Origin: Achromobacter sp. UMC71
GTDB lineage: Bacteria > Pseudomonadota > Gammaproteobacteria > Burkholderiales > Burkholderiaceae_B
DNA length: 64,000 nt
Reading direction: 5' to 3'
Assembly (NCBI RefSeq): GCF_014170305.1
Contig: NZ_LZZT01000006.1
Span: 1 to 64,000, forward strand
The notes under the pieces were generated by a model. It worked only from the letters and a program-made list of their open reading frames with translations. It searched no databases and was not told where the DNA came from. This document shows, one piece after another, positions 43,086-53,095 of the stretch. The translations under genes and the position numbers were made by a program. Numbering within the stretch: the first letter of the stretch is position 1; the number at the start of each line of letters is the position of its first letter.

Positions 43086-43868
43086 ATGCTTGAGACCCAA
43101 TCGCTCACGATCCGCTTCGGCGGTCACGTGGCCGTCAACGAAGTCAGCTGCCGCTTCGCCCCCGGCAGCCTGACGGCCATCGTCGGCCCCAACGGCGCGG
43201 GCAAGACCACCTACTTCAACCTGATCTCCGGCCAGTTGCGCGCCAGCGCGGGCTCGGTGCGCCTGAACGGCCGAGACCTGACCGGCCTGTCGGCGCCGGC
43301 CCGCATGCATGCCGGCCTGGGACGCGCCTTCCAGTTGACGCAGCTGTTCCCGCGCCTGTCGGTGCGCGAGAACGTGCGGTTGGCGCTGCAGTCGCGCCAG
43401 CAAGGCTTGAGCTGGCGGCAGATCCGCTTCTGGCGCACCTGGGACGACGATCGTGGCCTGCTGGCGCGCGCCGACGCGCTGCTGGAACGGACCCGGCTGG
43501 CCGCCCGCCGTGATCAGATCGCCGCGGACCTGCCCCATGGCGACCAGCGCAAGCTCGAGATCGCCATGCTCATCGCGCTGGAGCCTCAGGTGTTCATGTT
43601 CGACGAACCTACCGCAGGCATGAGCGTGGACGACGTGCCCGTGGTGCTGGACCTGATCCGCGAGATCAAGCAGGACCCGTCCAAGACGATTCTGCTGGTG
43701 GAGCACAAGATGGATGTGGTGCGCGAGCTGGCGGACCGCATCGTGGTACTGCACAACGGCCAGCTGATGGCGGACGGCGAGCCCGCCGAAGTGATCGCAT
43801 CGCCGATCGTGCAGCAAGCTTACCTGGGGGTCAACCTGCCGGAGACAACCATGAGGACGGCCCCGTGA
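43086..43868 (+). CDS. ABC transporter ATPase, LivG-type
   Basis: The 260-aa ATPase has Walker A GPNGAGKT (34-41), a Q-loop, the LivG-type signature LPHGDQRKLEIA and Walker B VFMFDEPTAG. It pairs with the LivF-type protein as a heterodimer. It starts 12 nt after the binding-protein gene. Its TGA overlaps the next GTG start. Confidence 0.94.
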   Translation: MLETQSLTIRFGGHVAVNEVSCRFAPGSLTAIVGPNGAGKTTYFNLISGQLRASAGSVRLNGRDLTGLSAPARMHAGLGRAFQLTQLFPRLSVRENVRLALQSRQQGLSWRQIRFWRTWDDDRGLLARADALLERTRLAARRDQIAADLPHGDQRKLEIAMLIALEPQVFMFDEPTAGMSVDDVPVVLDLIREIKQDPSKTILLVEHKMDVVRELADRIVVLHNGQLMADGEPAEVIASPIVQQAYLGVNLPETTMRTAP

Positions 43869-44617
43869 GTGCGATCCCGCTGCTGGAACTGAAAGACGTG
43901 CATACGCACATCGGCGCGTATCACATCCTGCATGGCGTGGACCTGTCCGTGCCACCCGCCGCCGTCACCATGCTGCTGGGACGCAACGGCGCCGGCAAGA
44001 CCACCACGCTGCGCACCATCATGGGCCTGTGGAAAGCCACGCAGGGCCGGATCGGCTTCGACGGCATGGCGGCCGGCGGCGCCGGCGTGCGCACCTCGCC
44101 CCCCGACATGGCGCGCCGGGGCATCGCCTACGTGCCGGAGAACATGGGCATTTTCGCGGACCTGTCGGTCAAGGAGAACATCCTGCTGGCGGCCCGTCAG
44201 GCGCGCAGCGCCAGCCAGCTCGATACGGCCCGGCTGGAATGGATCTTCGGTTTCTTCCCCGCGCTCAAGAAATTCTGGCTGTACCCGGCCGGCAAGCTCT
44301 CGGGCGGCCAGAAACAGATGCTGGCGGTCGCGCGCGCCATCATCGAGCCGCGCCGTCTGTTGCTGGTGGACGAACCCAGCAAGGGCCTCGCACCCGCCAT
44401 CATCCAGAACATGATCGACGCTTTCATCGAACTCAAACAGGCCTCCACCACCATTTTGCTGGTGGAGCAGAACTTCAATTTCGCGCGCCAGGTCGGGGAC
44501 CACGTCGCGGTCATGGACAATGGCCGCGTGGTGCACGCGGGCAGCATGGCGCAACTGGCACAAGACGACGCGCTGCAGACCCGCCTGCTGGGCCTGTCCC
44601 TCGGAGCCCATCAATGA
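43865..44617 (+). CDS. ABC transporter ATPase, LivF-type
   Basis: The 250-aa ATPase has Walker A GRNGAGKT (39-46), the signature LSGGQKQML and Walker B LLLVDEPSKG. The start is GTG at 43865, overlapping the previous stop (GTGA). Its own TGA overlaps the next ATG, so all three genes are translationally coupled. Confidence 0.94.
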   Translation: MSAIPLLELKDVHTHIGAYHILHGVDLSVPPAAVTMLLGRNGAGKTTTLRTIMGLWKATQGRIGFDGMAAGGAGVRTSPPDMARRGIAYVPENMGIFADLSVKENILLAARQARSASQLDTARLEWIFGFFPALKKFWLYPAGKLSGGQKQMLAVARAIIEPRRLLLVDEPSKGLAPAIIQNMIDAFIELKQASTTILLVEQNFNFARQVGDHVAVMDNGRVVHAGSMAQLAQDDALQTRLLGLSLGAHQ

Positions 44618-45624
44618 CCGCCGCCGACATCGACGCCCCCCTGCCGCGCACGCGCGCCGACCTGCGCCCGGCGCTTCTGGTGCTGGCGCTGGCCGCGATC
44701 GCTCTACCCCTGGTCGGCTCCTTCTCGACCTGGGTCACGCTGACCTTCGCCGGCCTGGCGATGGGCATGATCATCTTCATCGTGGCCTCGGGCATGACGC
44801 TGGTCTTCGGCCTGATGGACGTTCTGAACTTCGGCCACGGTCTGTTCATTGCGATCGGCGCCTACATGGCCGCCACCGTGCTGGGTTCGATGGCTGACTG
44901 GACCCAGTCCGGCAGCCTGTGGATGAACCTGGCCGCGGTGCTCCCCGCCATGATCGTAGGCATGCTGGTGGCTGGCGCGGTGGGCGTGGCGTTCGAACGC
45001 GTGATCGTGCGCCCGGTCTACGGCCAGCATCTCAAGCAAATCCTGATCACCATGGGCGGCATGATCATCGGCGAGGAAATCATCAAGATGCTGTGGGGCC
45101 CGCAGACGCTGTCGCTGCCTTTGCCTGAAGCGTTGCGCGGCGCCTTGCTGCTCGGTGATGCCGCGATCGAGAAGTTCCGCATCGTCGCGCTGTTGGTCGG
45201 CCTGGGCGTGCTGGGCGGCATGCTCTGGCTGCTCAACCGCACCAAGCTGGGCCTCTTGATCCGCGCGGGCGTCGAAGACCGCGAAATGGTCGAGAGCCTG
45301 GGCTACCGCATCCGCCACTTGTTCGTCGGCGTCTTCGTGGCCGGTTCCATGCTGGCCGGCCTGGGCGGCGTGCTGTGGGGCCTGTACCAGCAATCCATCG
45401 TGCCGCAATTGGGCGCGCAGGTGAACGTGCTGATCTTCATCGTCATCATGATCGGCGGGCTGGGTTCGACCGTGGGCTGCCTGATCGGCGCGCTGCTGGT
45501 CGGGCTAATGGCCAACTACACCGGCTTCCTGATGCCCAAGGCCGCGCTGTTCTCGAACATCGCGCTGATGGTTGCCATTCTGTTGTGGCGCCCGCAGGGC
45601 GTGTATCCGGTCACGAACCGCTAG
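44614..45624 (+). CDS. ABC transporter permease, LivH-type
   Basis: The 336-aa inner-membrane permease has the LivH core (SGMTLVFGLMDVLNFGHGLFIAIGAYM) and the coupling region RAGVEDREMVESLGYRI that contacts the ATPase. A 20-residue polar N-terminus precedes the first helix. It overlaps the LivF-type gene by four bases. Confidence 0.93.
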   Translation: MTAADIDAPLPRTRADLRPALLVLALAAIALPLVGSFSTWVTLTFAGLAMGMIIFIVASGMTLVFGLMDVLNFGHGLFIAIGAYMAATVLGSMADWTQSGSLWMNLAAVLPAMIVGMLVAGAVGVAFERVIVRPVYGQHLKQILITMGGMIIGEEIIKMLWGPQTLSLPLPEALRGALLLGDAAIEKFRIVALLVGLGVLGGMLWLLNRTKLGLLIRAGVEDREMVESLGYRIRHLFVGVFVAGSMLAGLGGVLWGLYQQSIVPQLGAQVNVLIFIVIMIGGLGSTVGCLIGALLVGLMANYTGFLMPKAALFSNIALMVAILLWRPQGVYPVTNR

Positions 45625-45635
45625 GAACCGTCGCC

Positions 45636-46703
45636 ATGTCTTTCCGCCTGCTCTCCGGCGATCCGCCTCGCAGCACGCTGCTGGCGATCATGCTGATCGC
45701 CATTGTCGCCGCCCTGGCTGCCGCGCCCTTCCTGTTCCCCGGCCCCAAGGCGCTCGCCGTGGCGGCCAAGATCCTGGTGTTCGTAATCCTGGTCGCCAGC
45801 TACGACTTGCTGCTGGGCTACACCGGTATCGTCAGTTTCGCGCACACGATGTTCTTTGGCATCGGCGCCTACGGCGTTGCGATCGCCAGCATGCGCTTGG
45901 ACGCCAGCTGGCTGTCGGTGCTGGCGGGTGTGGGCGCCGGCCTGGCCGTGTCCCTGGTCTTCGCGCTGGTCATAGGGCTGGCCAGCTTGCGGGTGCGTGC
46001 GATCTTCTACGCCATGATCACCCTGGCCGTCGCCGCGGCGTTCCAGACCCTGGTCTCGCAATTGTCCGACCTGACCGGCGGCGAGGACGGCCTGAACTTC
46101 AAGGTGCCGCAGATGCTGCGACCGGCGTACCGGCCGTTTTCCGAACCGCTGTTCGGCGTGACGATCGATGGCCGCATCATCACCTACTACCTGATTGCCG
46201 CAGTGTGCGTGGTGCTGTTCCTGATGTTGCTGCGCATCGTCAACTCGCCCTTCGGCCGCGTGCTGCAGGCGATCCGAGAGAACCCCTTCCGCGCCGAGGC
46301 CATCGGCTATCGCACGGTGCTGTACCGCAGCCTGTCGAACCTGCTGGCCGCCGCCTTCGCCACGCTGGCGGGAGCCCTGTATGCGCTTTGGCTGCGCTAC
46401 AACGGGCCGGACACCTCGCTGTCGTTCGAAATCATGCTGAACATCCTGCTGATGGTGGTGATCGGCGGCATGGGCACCATGTACGGGGCGATCATCGGTG
46501 CCAGCCTGTTCGTGTTTGCGCAAAGCTACCTGCAGGACGGCCTGCACGTGATCCACGACGCCGTCGCTGGCGTGGCGCCGCTGGCGCTATTGTTCGAGCC
46601 CGACCGTTGGCTGTTGTGGCTAGGCATCCTGTTCGTGCTGTCGGTGTACTACTTTCCGACGGGTGTGGCAGGCCGGTTACGGGAGCGGGCGCGGCGCCGG
46701 TAG
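45636..46703 (+). CDS. ABC transporter permease, LivM-type
   Basis: The 355-aa permease has LLLGYTGIVSFAHTMFFGIGAYG and the coupling motif RVLQAIRENPFRAEAIGY. It is the last gene of the operon, 11 nt after the LivH-type gene. ATPases before permeases is unusual for the E. coli liv order but common in beta-proteobacterial Liv-type systems. The 249 bases that follow hold no gene or clear terminator. Confidence 0.93.
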   Translation: MSFRLLSGDPPRSTLLAIMLIAIVAALAAAPFLFPGPKALAVAAKILVFVILVASYDLLLGYTGIVSFAHTMFFGIGAYGVAIASMRLDASWLSVLAGVGAGLAVSLVFALVIGLASLRVRAIFYAMITLAVAAAFQTLVSQLSDLTGGEDGLNFKVPQMLRPAYRPFSEPLFGVTIDGRIITYYLIAAVCVVLFLMLLRIVNSPFGRVLQAIRENPFRAEAIGYRTVLYRSLSNLLAAAFATLAGALYALWLRYNGPDTSLSFEIMLNILLMVVIGGMGTMYGAIIGASLFVFAQSYLQDGLHVIHDAVAGVAPLALLFEPDRWLLWLGILFVLSVYYFPTGVAGRLRERARRR

Positions 46704-46952
46704 CCGTTACCTACCTTGGCCGACGCACCTCGACTCGCGAGAACGCGCCGTACGACGTCAGGTGGATTTACCCCCGACACATGCGTCCACCTTGGCAGAT
46801 ACTTCATCGAACCTGGCCATGGGTTCTGCGGTGTTCCCCTGGCCATGCCTTGACCGGGAGGTGGCGGTCCCGCGGAGCCGCCTCGTGCTCTGTTGGGGAT
46901 AGCCGGCGCGGCACGCCAAGACGTCAGAACGCACCGCCTGGGCACCTGTTCG

Positions 46953-47486
46953 CTACTTCACGCGACTGCGCAGGTCGTCCACACTGCGTTTGACGTCGTC
47001 GATGCGGCGTTGCAGGTCGTCGATCTTGCGATCCCCTGAGCTGCCCGCGCTGCTCAGTTGGGAAACGCTGCGCGACAACTTGTCCAGTTCATTTTTCTGG
47101 TTGTCCACCGCTCGGGACAGCTTGTCGAGATCGCCCTTCTGGCTCTCGCTGCTGCGGCCGCCATCGCCCAGCTTGCGTTCCAGGCTCGCTATCTTCTGCG
47201 CCTGTTCGTCGACCTTGCGGTTCAATGCTTCGTTCTTGCCACGCAGTTCTTCGAGCGTTTTGCCTTGATCCGCGACACGTTGAACCAATTGCTCCAGGTC
47301 ACGGACCGGCATGCCGGGCCGCACTTGAGTATCTCCACCGACAACCATCAGGCTGTCGTAGGATGGCCGTTCAAAAGATTGATTCTTCAACACCACCGTC
47401 TGGGCGGACGCAGCAAACGCCGCCAGACCCACGCCCGCCAACAAAGCCACCTGCACCAACCGGTGCTTGCCTGTTACCACGCGCAT
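46953..47486 (-). CDS. Secreted coiled-coil protein of unknown function
   Basis: The 177-aa product has a Sec signal peptide (about 1-28, ending FAASA). From about residue 63 to the end it is a continuous predicted coiled coil with heptads and near-repeats (DLDKLSRAVDNQKNELDKLS, then RKIDDLQRRIDDVKRSVDDL). A Gly/Ser break (about 107-114, LGDGGRSSES) interrupts it. No domain is recognised. AGGAG lies 7 nt before the ATG and an extended -10 promoter lies upstream. Its neighbour at 47662-48213 has the same plan. I would guess an envelope scaffold, but the function is unknown. Confidence 0.8.
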   Translation of the reverse strand: MRVVTGKHRLVQVALLAGVGLAAFAASAQTVVLKNQSFERPSYDSLMVVGGDTQVRPGMPVRDLEQLVQRVADQGKTLEELRGKNEALNRKVDEQAQKIASLERKLGDGGRSSESQKGDLDKLSRAVDNQKNELDKLSRSVSQLSSAGSSGDRKIDDLQRRIDDVKRSVDDLRSRVK

Positions 47487-47541
47487 TGCTGAGCTCCTGA
47501 AGGATATCTACCGGACGGCGAGTCGCCTTCCTGGCGGGATA

Positions 47542-47550
47542 TTTATATCA
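47542..47550 (-). promoter_or_regulatory. Extended -10 promoter for the coiled-coil gene
   Basis: TGATATAAA on the minus strand (47550-47542) is a TGN-TATAAA extended -10 element, about 56 nt upstream of the start codon at 47486. No good -35 is seen. Confidence 0.4.
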
Positions 47551-47661
47551 GGGGTAAATCAGCTTAAGACCGATTTGCGCCGAGCCATTGCAGCGTGCCG
47601 GTTTCAATCGGTTCCGCCCAGTGGGCTGGCGCCATACCGATCGCGCGATAGCGGAGAGCCT

Positions 47662-48213
47662 TTATCGCACACCTTGCCGCAGCGTGTCCCCACCCCGTCG
47701 TAGCTCGTCAACGCGCCTTTGCATTTGCTCCACGCTTCGTTGTGCATCGCCGCCGCCCAATTGCGAGCCCGAGGTCGCAGGCGCCAACGGCGCCATATTC
47801 ATGGACGTTCCCGAGTTCAGGGGAATGGTTGCGGCTGCCGGTGAATTCGCGGCAGCAGGCTTCTGCGTCAACAGCCGCTCCAGCATCCGCATCTGATCCT
47901 GCTGCGCCCGCAACGCGCGCTCCTGGTCCAACACGGCCTGCTCGTCTTCGTCCTGCGTGCCGAAGATGGCCGCGTGATCCCGCGACAGTCCGTCCAGTTG
48001 AACGCGAGGGTCAGGCCCGGCATTCAAGACGTTCCGGCCAATGGCTGCCGGATCCGCCGCGGGCACGATAGCCCCGGGCGTCAGGGGCTGAGCTTGTGCC
48101 GGCGCTCGCGCCTGTGCTTGAGTTTGTGCTTGCGCGGCGGCCAAGCCTGACGCCAGCGCAAGCCCGCCCGCGATCAGCAGGCCGTACGGCGCCACCTTGA
48201 TGAAACCGCGCAT
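47662..48213 (-). CDS. Secreted Gln/Ala-rich protein with C-terminal coiled coil, unknown function
   Basis: The 183-aa product has a signal peptide (MRGFIKVAPYGLLIAGG to about residue 27), then a low-complexity stretch of Ala-Gln repeats (AQAQTQAQARAPAQAQ). Two predicted helical segments follow: DEDEQAVLDQERALRAQQDQ and, at the very end, SVEQMQRRVDELRRGGD. No known domain is recognised. The ATG at 48213 follows AAGGA. It lies directly behind the S10 terminator on the same strand, so it might receive readthrough from the ribosomal operon. Confidence 0.75.
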   Translation of the reverse strand: MRGFIKVAPYGLLIAGGLALASGLAAAQAQTQAQARAPAQAQPLTPGAIVPAADPAAIGRNVLNAGPDPRVQLDGLSRDHAAIFGTQDEDEQAVLDQERALRAQQDQMRMLERLLTQKPAAANSPAAATIPLNSGTSMNMAPLAPATSGSQLGGGDAQRSVEQMQRRVDELRRGGDTLRQGVR

Positions 48214-48242
48214 GATGTCCTTGAATGTCCGGAAGCGAAGCG

Positions 48243-48278
48243 CAAAAAAAAACGGCAAGGGAGTGAGCCCTTGCCGTT
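48243..48278 (-). terminator. Terminator of the S10 operon after rpsQ
   Basis: AACGGCAAGGG (48251-48261) pairs with CCCTTGCCGTT (48268-48278) and on the minus strand is followed by a long T-run. It lies about 40 nt past the rpsQ stop codon. Confidence 0.95.
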
Positions 48279-48318
48279 TTATATCAGAACGGCGAACCGT
48301 TCCGAAATACTGCTTTAC

Positions 48319-48600
48319 TTAGATGATACGTGCGGCTTCGACCAGACGCACCACACGCCACGACTTCGAGCGCGAGATGGGACGGCCTTCAGCGATTTCA
48401 ACCGTATCGCCTTCGTTGTACTGGTTCGATTCATCGTGCGCCTTGTACTTCGCCGAACGCATGATGATCTTGCCGAAGATGGGGTGCTTGACGCGGCGTT
48501 CGACCAGAACGACGACAGTCTTGTCCATCTTGTTGCTGACGACCTTGCCAACCAGCGTACGCTGGCGCTTGGCCACTTGGGTGTTTTGAGTTTCGCTCAT
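48319..48600 (-). CDS. rpsQ: 30S ribosomal protein S17
   Basis: The 93-aa OB-fold protein has [22 protein letters not shown] and [11 protein letters not shown]. In most proteobacteria rplN would follow; here the S10 operon ends with a terminator. Confidence 0.97.
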   Translation of the reverse strand: MSETQNTQVAKRQRTLVGKVVSNKMDKTVVVLVERRVKHPIFGKIIMRSAKYKAHDESNQYNEGDTVEIAEGRPISRSKSWRVVRLVEAARII

Positions 48601-48602
48601 CT

Positions 48603-48794
48603 TTATTTCCCTGCCTTCTCGGTCAGCAAGGTACGCACGCGCGCGATGTCGCGGCGCACGTTACGCAGCTGGCTGGTGTTGGCAAGCTGCTGCGTGGCCT
48701 TCTGCATACGCAGACCGAATTGCGCCTTCAGCAGGCTTTCGAGCTCTTTGCCGAGCTCGGCGGCGTCTTTCGAACGGAGTTCGCTAGCTTTCAT
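48603..48794 (-). CDS. rpmC: 50S ribosomal protein L29
   Basis: The 63-aa helical-hairpin protein at the tunnel exit begins [19 protein letters not shown]. Two bases separate it from rpsQ. Confidence 0.97.
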
Positions 48795-48805
48795 GTTAGT
48801 ACTCC

Positions 48806-49222
48806 TTAAGCACCGATATGACGCGCGACGAACGTGGTCGAAATCGGCAGCTTGGCAGCGGCCAGGCGGAAAGCTTCACGCGCGATCTCTTCGCTGACCC
48901 CTTCCATTTCGTAGAGCACCTTGCCGGGCTGAATTTCAGCAACCCAGTACTCCGGGTTGCCCTTACCGTTACCCATACGGACTTCGGCAGGCTTCTGCGA
49001 GATGGGCTTATCCGGGAAAATGCGAATCCAGATACGGCCGCCACGCTTGATGTGACGATTGATAGCACGACGAGCGGCTTCGATCTGGCGAGCGGTCAGA
49101 CGGCCACGGCCGGTGGCCTTCAGACCGAATTCGCCGAACGACACGTGGGTACCACGGGTCGCCAGACCGGTGTTGCGGCCCTTCTGCTCTTTGCGATACT
49201 TTCTGCGAGAGGGTTGCAGCAT
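48806..49222 (-). CDS. rplP: 50S ribosomal protein L16
   Basis: The 138-aa protein begins [17 protein letters not shown] and has [22 protein letters not shown]. It lies 2 nt after rpsC. Confidence 0.98.
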
Positions 49223-49224
49223 GG

Positions 49225-50016
49225 TTATTCTCCTTCAGGCGCCGGAGCAGCGTCCGCCTTGCGGGGACCACGGCCACGACCACCCGGACGACCGGTGCGA
49301 GCACCGTCCGGACGATCACCACGCGGAGCGCGGCGCGGACGACGTTCTTCTTCACGCGGGGCTGCGGTTTCCGGCGGCAATTCGCCGTTGGCCAGCATGT
49401 CGCCCTTGTAGACCCAGACCTTGATGCCGATCACGCCGTACGTGGTGTGGGCTTCGGAGGTGCCGTAGTCGATGTTGGCCTTGAGGGTGTGCAGCGGCAC
49501 ACGGCCTTCGCGATACCACTCGGTGCGGGCAATTTCGATACCGTTCAGACGGCCCGAGCTCATGATCTTGATGCCTTGGGCACCCAGACGCATGGCGTTC
49601 TGCATCGCGCGCTTCATGGCGCGGCGGAACATGATGCGCTTCTCGAGCTGTTGCGAGATCGAGTCGGCGATCAGTTGAGCATCGGTTTCCGGCTTGCGGA
49701 TTTCTTCGATGTTGACGTGCACAGGCACGCCCATCAGACGCTGCAGATCAGCCTTCAGGCTTTCGATGTCTTCGCCGCGCTTGCCGATCACCACGCCCGG
49801 ACGAGCCGAGTAGACGGTGATGCGGGCATTCTTGGCGGGACGCTCGATGATCACGCGACCAACGGAGGCGCTCTTGAGCTTCTTCTTCAGGTACTCGCGA
49901 ACGCGAATGTCTTCGGCCAACATCGTGCCGAAGGCCTTGTCGTCGGCGAACCAACGCGAGGACCAATTACGGGTGACCGCGAGACGGAACCCAGTGGGGT
50001 GAATTTTCTGACCCAT
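49225..50016 (-). CDS. rpsC: 30S ribosomal protein S3
   Basis: The 263-aa protein has the KH domain ([20 protein letters not shown]) and the C-terminal domain ([15 protein letters not shown]). A basic Arg/Gly-rich tail ([20 protein letters not shown]) makes it longer than E. coli S3, as is usual in this family. Confidence 0.98.
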   Translation of the reverse strand: MGQKIHPTGFRLAVTRNWSSRWFADDKAFGTMLAEDIRVREYLKKKLKSASVGRVIIERPAKNARITVYSARPGVVIGKRGEDIESLKADLQRLMGVPVHVNIEEIRKPETDAQLIADSISQQLEKRIMFRRAMKRAMQNAMRLGAQGIKIMSSGRLNGIEIARTEWYREGRVPLHTLKANIDYGTSEAHTTYGVIGIKVWVYKGDMLANGELPPETAAPREEERRPRRAPRGDRPDGARTGRPGGRGRGPRKADAAPAPEGE

Positions 50017-50025
50017 CGTGACTCC

Positions 50026-50355
50026 TTAAGCTCCGACCTTAACCGTGATATGGCAGGTCTGCTTCTCGATACGGTTGCCGCGGCCCTTGGCGCGAGCGGA
50101 GAAGCGCTTCATCGACTGAGCCTTGTCCACGAAGATCGTGGTGACTTTCAGTTCGTCGATATCGGCGCCGTCGTTGTGCTCGGCGTTGGCGATGGCGGAC
50201 TCGACAGCCTTCTTCAGGATGACGGCAGCCTTCTTCGGCGAGAAGGTGAGGATCTCGAGCGCACGGCCGACCTTCTGACCACGGATCAGATCCGCAACCA
50301 GACGCGTCTTTTGAGCGGAGATGTGAACCCCACGGATAATGGCAGTAGTTTCCAT
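50026..50355 (-). CDS. rplV: 50S ribosomal protein L22
   Basis: The 109-aa protein lines the exit tunnel; [20 protein letters not shown] is the end of its beta-hairpin region. It lies in standard S10 order. Confidence 0.98.
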   Translation of the reverse strand: METTAIIRGVHISAQKTRLVADLIRGQKVGRALEILTFSPKKAAVILKKAVESAIANAEHNDGADIDELKVTTIFVDKAQSMKRFSARAKGRGNRIEKQTCHITVKVGA

Positions 50356-50358
50356 CGC

Positions 50359-50634
50359 TTACCTCTTCGCCTTCTTGTCCGCGGCGTGACCCTTGAACGT
50401 ACGGGTCAGCGCGAACTCGCCCAGCTTGTGACCGACCATGTTCTCGTTGATGTACACGGGAACATGCTGCTTGCCGTTGTGCACAGCGATCGTCAGACCG
50501 ATGAACTCGGGCAGGATCGTCGAGCGACGCGACCAGGTCTTGATCGGCTTCTTGTCTTTGCCCGCGACGGCCGTGTCCACCTTTTTGATCAGGTGAGCAT
50601 CGACAAACGGGCCTTTCTTGATCGAACGTGACAT
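50359..50634 (-). CDS. rpsS: 30S ribosomal protein S19
   Basis: The 91-aa protein begins [15 protein letters not shown] and has [22 protein letters not shown]. It lies 3 nt before rplV. Confidence 0.98.
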   Translation of the reverse strand: MSRSIKKGPFVDAHLIKKVDTAVAGKDKKPIKTWSRRSTILPEFIGLTIAVHNGKQHVPVYINENMVGHKLGEFALTRTFKGHAADKKAKR

Positions 50635-50646
50635 AGTGTTCGCCTC

Positions 50647-51474
50647 TTACTTGCGCTTGCGCCGTTGGACGATCATATTGTTCGTCCGCTTGTTGCGACG
50701 GGTCTTGAAACCCTTCGCCGGAGTGCCCCACGGGCTGACCGGTTCGCGTGCTTCACCGGTACGGCCTTCGCCGCCACCGTGCGGGTGATCGACCGGGTTC
50801 ATGGCCACGCCACGAACCGTCGGGCGGACACCGCGCCAACGCATTGCACCGGCCTTGCCGATTTGGCGCAGGCTGTGTTCTTCGTTACCGACTTCACCAA
50901 TGGTGGCGCGGCATTCGATGTGCACACGGCGGACTTCACCCGAGCGCAGACGCACCTGAGCGTAGATGCCTTCGCGAGCCAGCAGGACGGCGGAAGCGCC
51001 GGCCGAACGGACCATCTGGGCACCCTTGCCGGGCAGCATTTCCACGCAGTGAATCGTCGTACCCACCGGGATGTTGCGGATCGGCAGCGTGTTACCGGCG
51101 CGGATCGGGGCTTCGACACCCGACAGCAGCGTGGCACCCACTTCCAGACCGCGCGGAGCGATGATGTAGCGACGTTCGCCGTCGGCGTAGCACAGCAGAG
51201 CGATGTGCGCCGTACGGTTGGGGTCGTATTCCAGACGCTCAACCTTTGCGGGGATGCCGTCCTTGTCACGACGGAAGTCGACGACACGGTAGTGTTGCTT
51301 GTGACCGCCGCCACGGTGGCGGATCGTGATGTGACCGTTGTTGTTACGGCCAGAACCACGGGTCTTCTTTTCCAGCAGCGGCGCGTAGGGCTCACCCTTG
51401 TGCAGGTTGGGACTGACAACCTTCACCATGCCACGGCGGCCGGCCGAAGTCGGCTTAACTTTTACGAGGGCCAT
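50647..51474 (-). CDS. rplB: 50S ribosomal protein L2
   Basis: The 275-aa protein near the peptidyl-transferase centre has the conserved [19 protein letters not shown] loop. Length is normal. Confidence 0.98.
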   Translation of the reverse strand: MALVKVKPTSAGRRGMVKVVSPNLHKGEPYAPLLEKKTRGSGRNNNGHITIRHRGGGHKQHYRVVDFRRDKDGIPAKVERLEYDPNRTAHIALLCYADGERRYIIAPRGLEVGATLLSGVEAPIRAGNTLPIRNIPVGTTIHCVEMLPGKGAQMVRSAGASAVLLAREGIYAQVRLRSGEVRRVHIECRATIGEVGNEEHSLRQIGKAGAMRWRGVRPTVRGVAMNPVDHPHGGGEGRTGEAREPVSPWGTPAKGFKTRRNKRTNNMIVQRRKRK

Positions 51475-51771
51475 TTACTTCACCTCCGCAAAGTCGATTT
51501 CCTGGCCGTCCTTGAGCGAAACGTAAGCCTTGCGCTCATTACGGCGACGGCCAACGAATCGGCCAAAGCGCTTGACTTTGCCCTTACGGTTGAGGACCTG
51601 CACGGACTCGACCTGCACCTTGAAGAGCAGTTCGACGGCAGCCTTGATTTCCGGCTTGGTAGCGTCAGCCACGACACGGAAAGCGACTTGCTGATTCTTC
51701 TCAGCGACGAACGTGGCCTTTTCGGTCACGATCGGAGCCAGAATGACTTGCATCAAGCGTTCAGCGTTCAT
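51475..51771 (-). CDS. rplW: 50S ribosomal protein L23
   Basis: The 98-aa tunnel-exit protein docks trigger factor and [23 protein letters not shown] is typical. Its start overlaps the end of rplD by four bases. Confidence 0.98.
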   Translation of the reverse strand: MNAERLMQVILAPIVTEKATFVAEKNQQVAFRVVADATKPEIKAAVELLFKVQVESVQVLNRKGKVKRFGRFVGRRRNERKAYVSLKDGQEIDFAEVK

Positions 51772-52388
51772 CCCAGCATCTCCTCGAGTTGAGCGATGGC
51801 CGGCTTGGTGATCAGCACTTTCTTGTAGTGGACCAGCGACAACGGATCGGCATAACGGGGCTCGACAACGGCAACGTGCGGCAGGTTGCGGGTGGCGAGG
51901 TAAACATTCTCATCAACGCTGTCGGTGATGATCAGGACCGAGTCCAGGCCCAGGCTCTTCAGCTTTGCAGCGGCAGCCTTGGTCTTGGGCGATTCCAGAT
52001 CAAACGATTCGACGACGGCGATGCGGTCTTCGCGAGCCAGTTGCGACAGGATCGAGCGAATCCCGGCGCGGTACATCTTCTTGTTGACCTTCTGGCTGAA
52101 GTTCTCTTCCGGCGAGTTCGGGAAAATCCGGCCACCGCCACGCCACAGCGGCGACGAAGTCATACCGGCGCGAGCGCGGCCGGTACCCTTCTGGCGCCAG
52201 GGCTTCTTGGTCGAGTGCTTGACTTCCGAGCGATCCTTCTGAGCGCGGTTGCCGGCACGGGCATTGGCTTGGAAAGCCACCACGATCTGGTGAATCAGCG
52301 CTTCGTTGAAGTCACGGCCGAAGATCGTGTCGGGCGCGCTGAACGTTGCAGCGGCCTGACCTTGGTCGTTCAGGAGCTTGAGATCCAT
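51768..52388 (-). CDS. rplD: 50S ribosomal protein L4
   Basis: The 206-aa protein has [24 protein letters not shown] in the tunnel loop. In E. coli L4 represses the S10 operon by binding its leader; a structured leader precedes rplC here (53083-53275). Confidence 0.98.
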   Translation of the reverse strand: MDLKLLNDQGQAAATFSAPDTIFGRDFNEALIHQIVVAFQANARAGNRAQKDRSEVKHSTKKPWRQKGTGRARAGMTSSPLWRGGGRIFPNSPEENFSQKVNKKMYRAGIRSILSQLAREDRIAVVESFDLESPKTKAAAAKLKSLGLDSVLIITDSVDENVYLATRNLPHVAVVEPRYADPLSLVHYKKVLITKPAIAQLEEMLG

Positions 52389-52392
52389 TTAC

Positions 52393-53082
52393 TTACGCTC
52401 CCTTCTTGGCCGGGGCCTTGATGGCCGGGCGCACGACGATGTCGGCGCCAGCGTGGCCGGGGACAGCGCCCTTGACCAGCAGCAGGCCGCGTTCCACGTC
52501 AACGCGAACGACGTCGAGGTTTTGAACGGTGCGGGTGACGTCACCCAGGTGACCGGCCATGCGCTTACCCGGGAAAATACGGCCCGGATCTTGTGCTTGA
52601 CCAATCGAGCCCGGCACGCGGTGCGAACGGGAGTTACCGTGCGACGCGCGTTGCGAACCGAAGTGGTGACGCTTGATGGTACCGGCGAAGCCTTTACCAA
52701 TGGTGGTGCCCGTGACGTCGACCTGTTGGCCGGCCTCGAACACCGATTCCACGGCGATCACCGAACCGGCCGCAAATTCAGCGGCGCGAGCGGGATCCAG
52801 GCGGAATTCTTTGAGGATGCTACCGGCTTCAACGCCGGCTTTGGCGTAGTGGCCCGTTTGCGGCTGAGCCACACGCGAGGCACGACGGGTGCCATAAGCC
52901 ACTTGGATCGCGGCATAGCCGTCGGTTTCCAGCGACTTAACTTGGGTCACGCGGTTGTTCGACACGTCCAGCACGGTTACCGGGATGGATTCACCTTCCT
53001 CGGTAAAAATGCGGGTCATGCCGACCTTGCGACCCACCAGCCCCAGCCGGTGAGCGGCGGGCGTGGGTGTCGAATTCGACAT
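52393..53082 (-). CDS. rplC: 50S ribosomal protein L3
   Basis: The 229-aa protein starts [23 protein letters not shown] lies 5 nt before this ATG, so longer in-frame starts are rejected. [20 protein letters not shown] carries the loop near the catalytic centre. It is the first gene of a separate S10-type operon rather than the second after rpsJ. Confidence 0.97.
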   Translation of the reverse strand: MSNSTPTPAAHRLGLVGRKVGMTRIFTEEGESIPVTVLDVSNNRVTQVKSLETDGYAAIQVAYGTRRASRVAQPQTGHYAKAGVEAGSILKEFRLDPARAAEFAAGSVIAVESVFEAGQQVDVTGTTIGKGFAGTIKRHHFGSQRASHGNSRSHRVPGSIGQAQDPGRIFPGKRMAGHLGDVTRTVQNLDVVRVDVERGLLLVKGAVPGHAGADIVVRPAIKAPAKKGA

Positions 53083-53095
53083 CGTATTCTCCATT

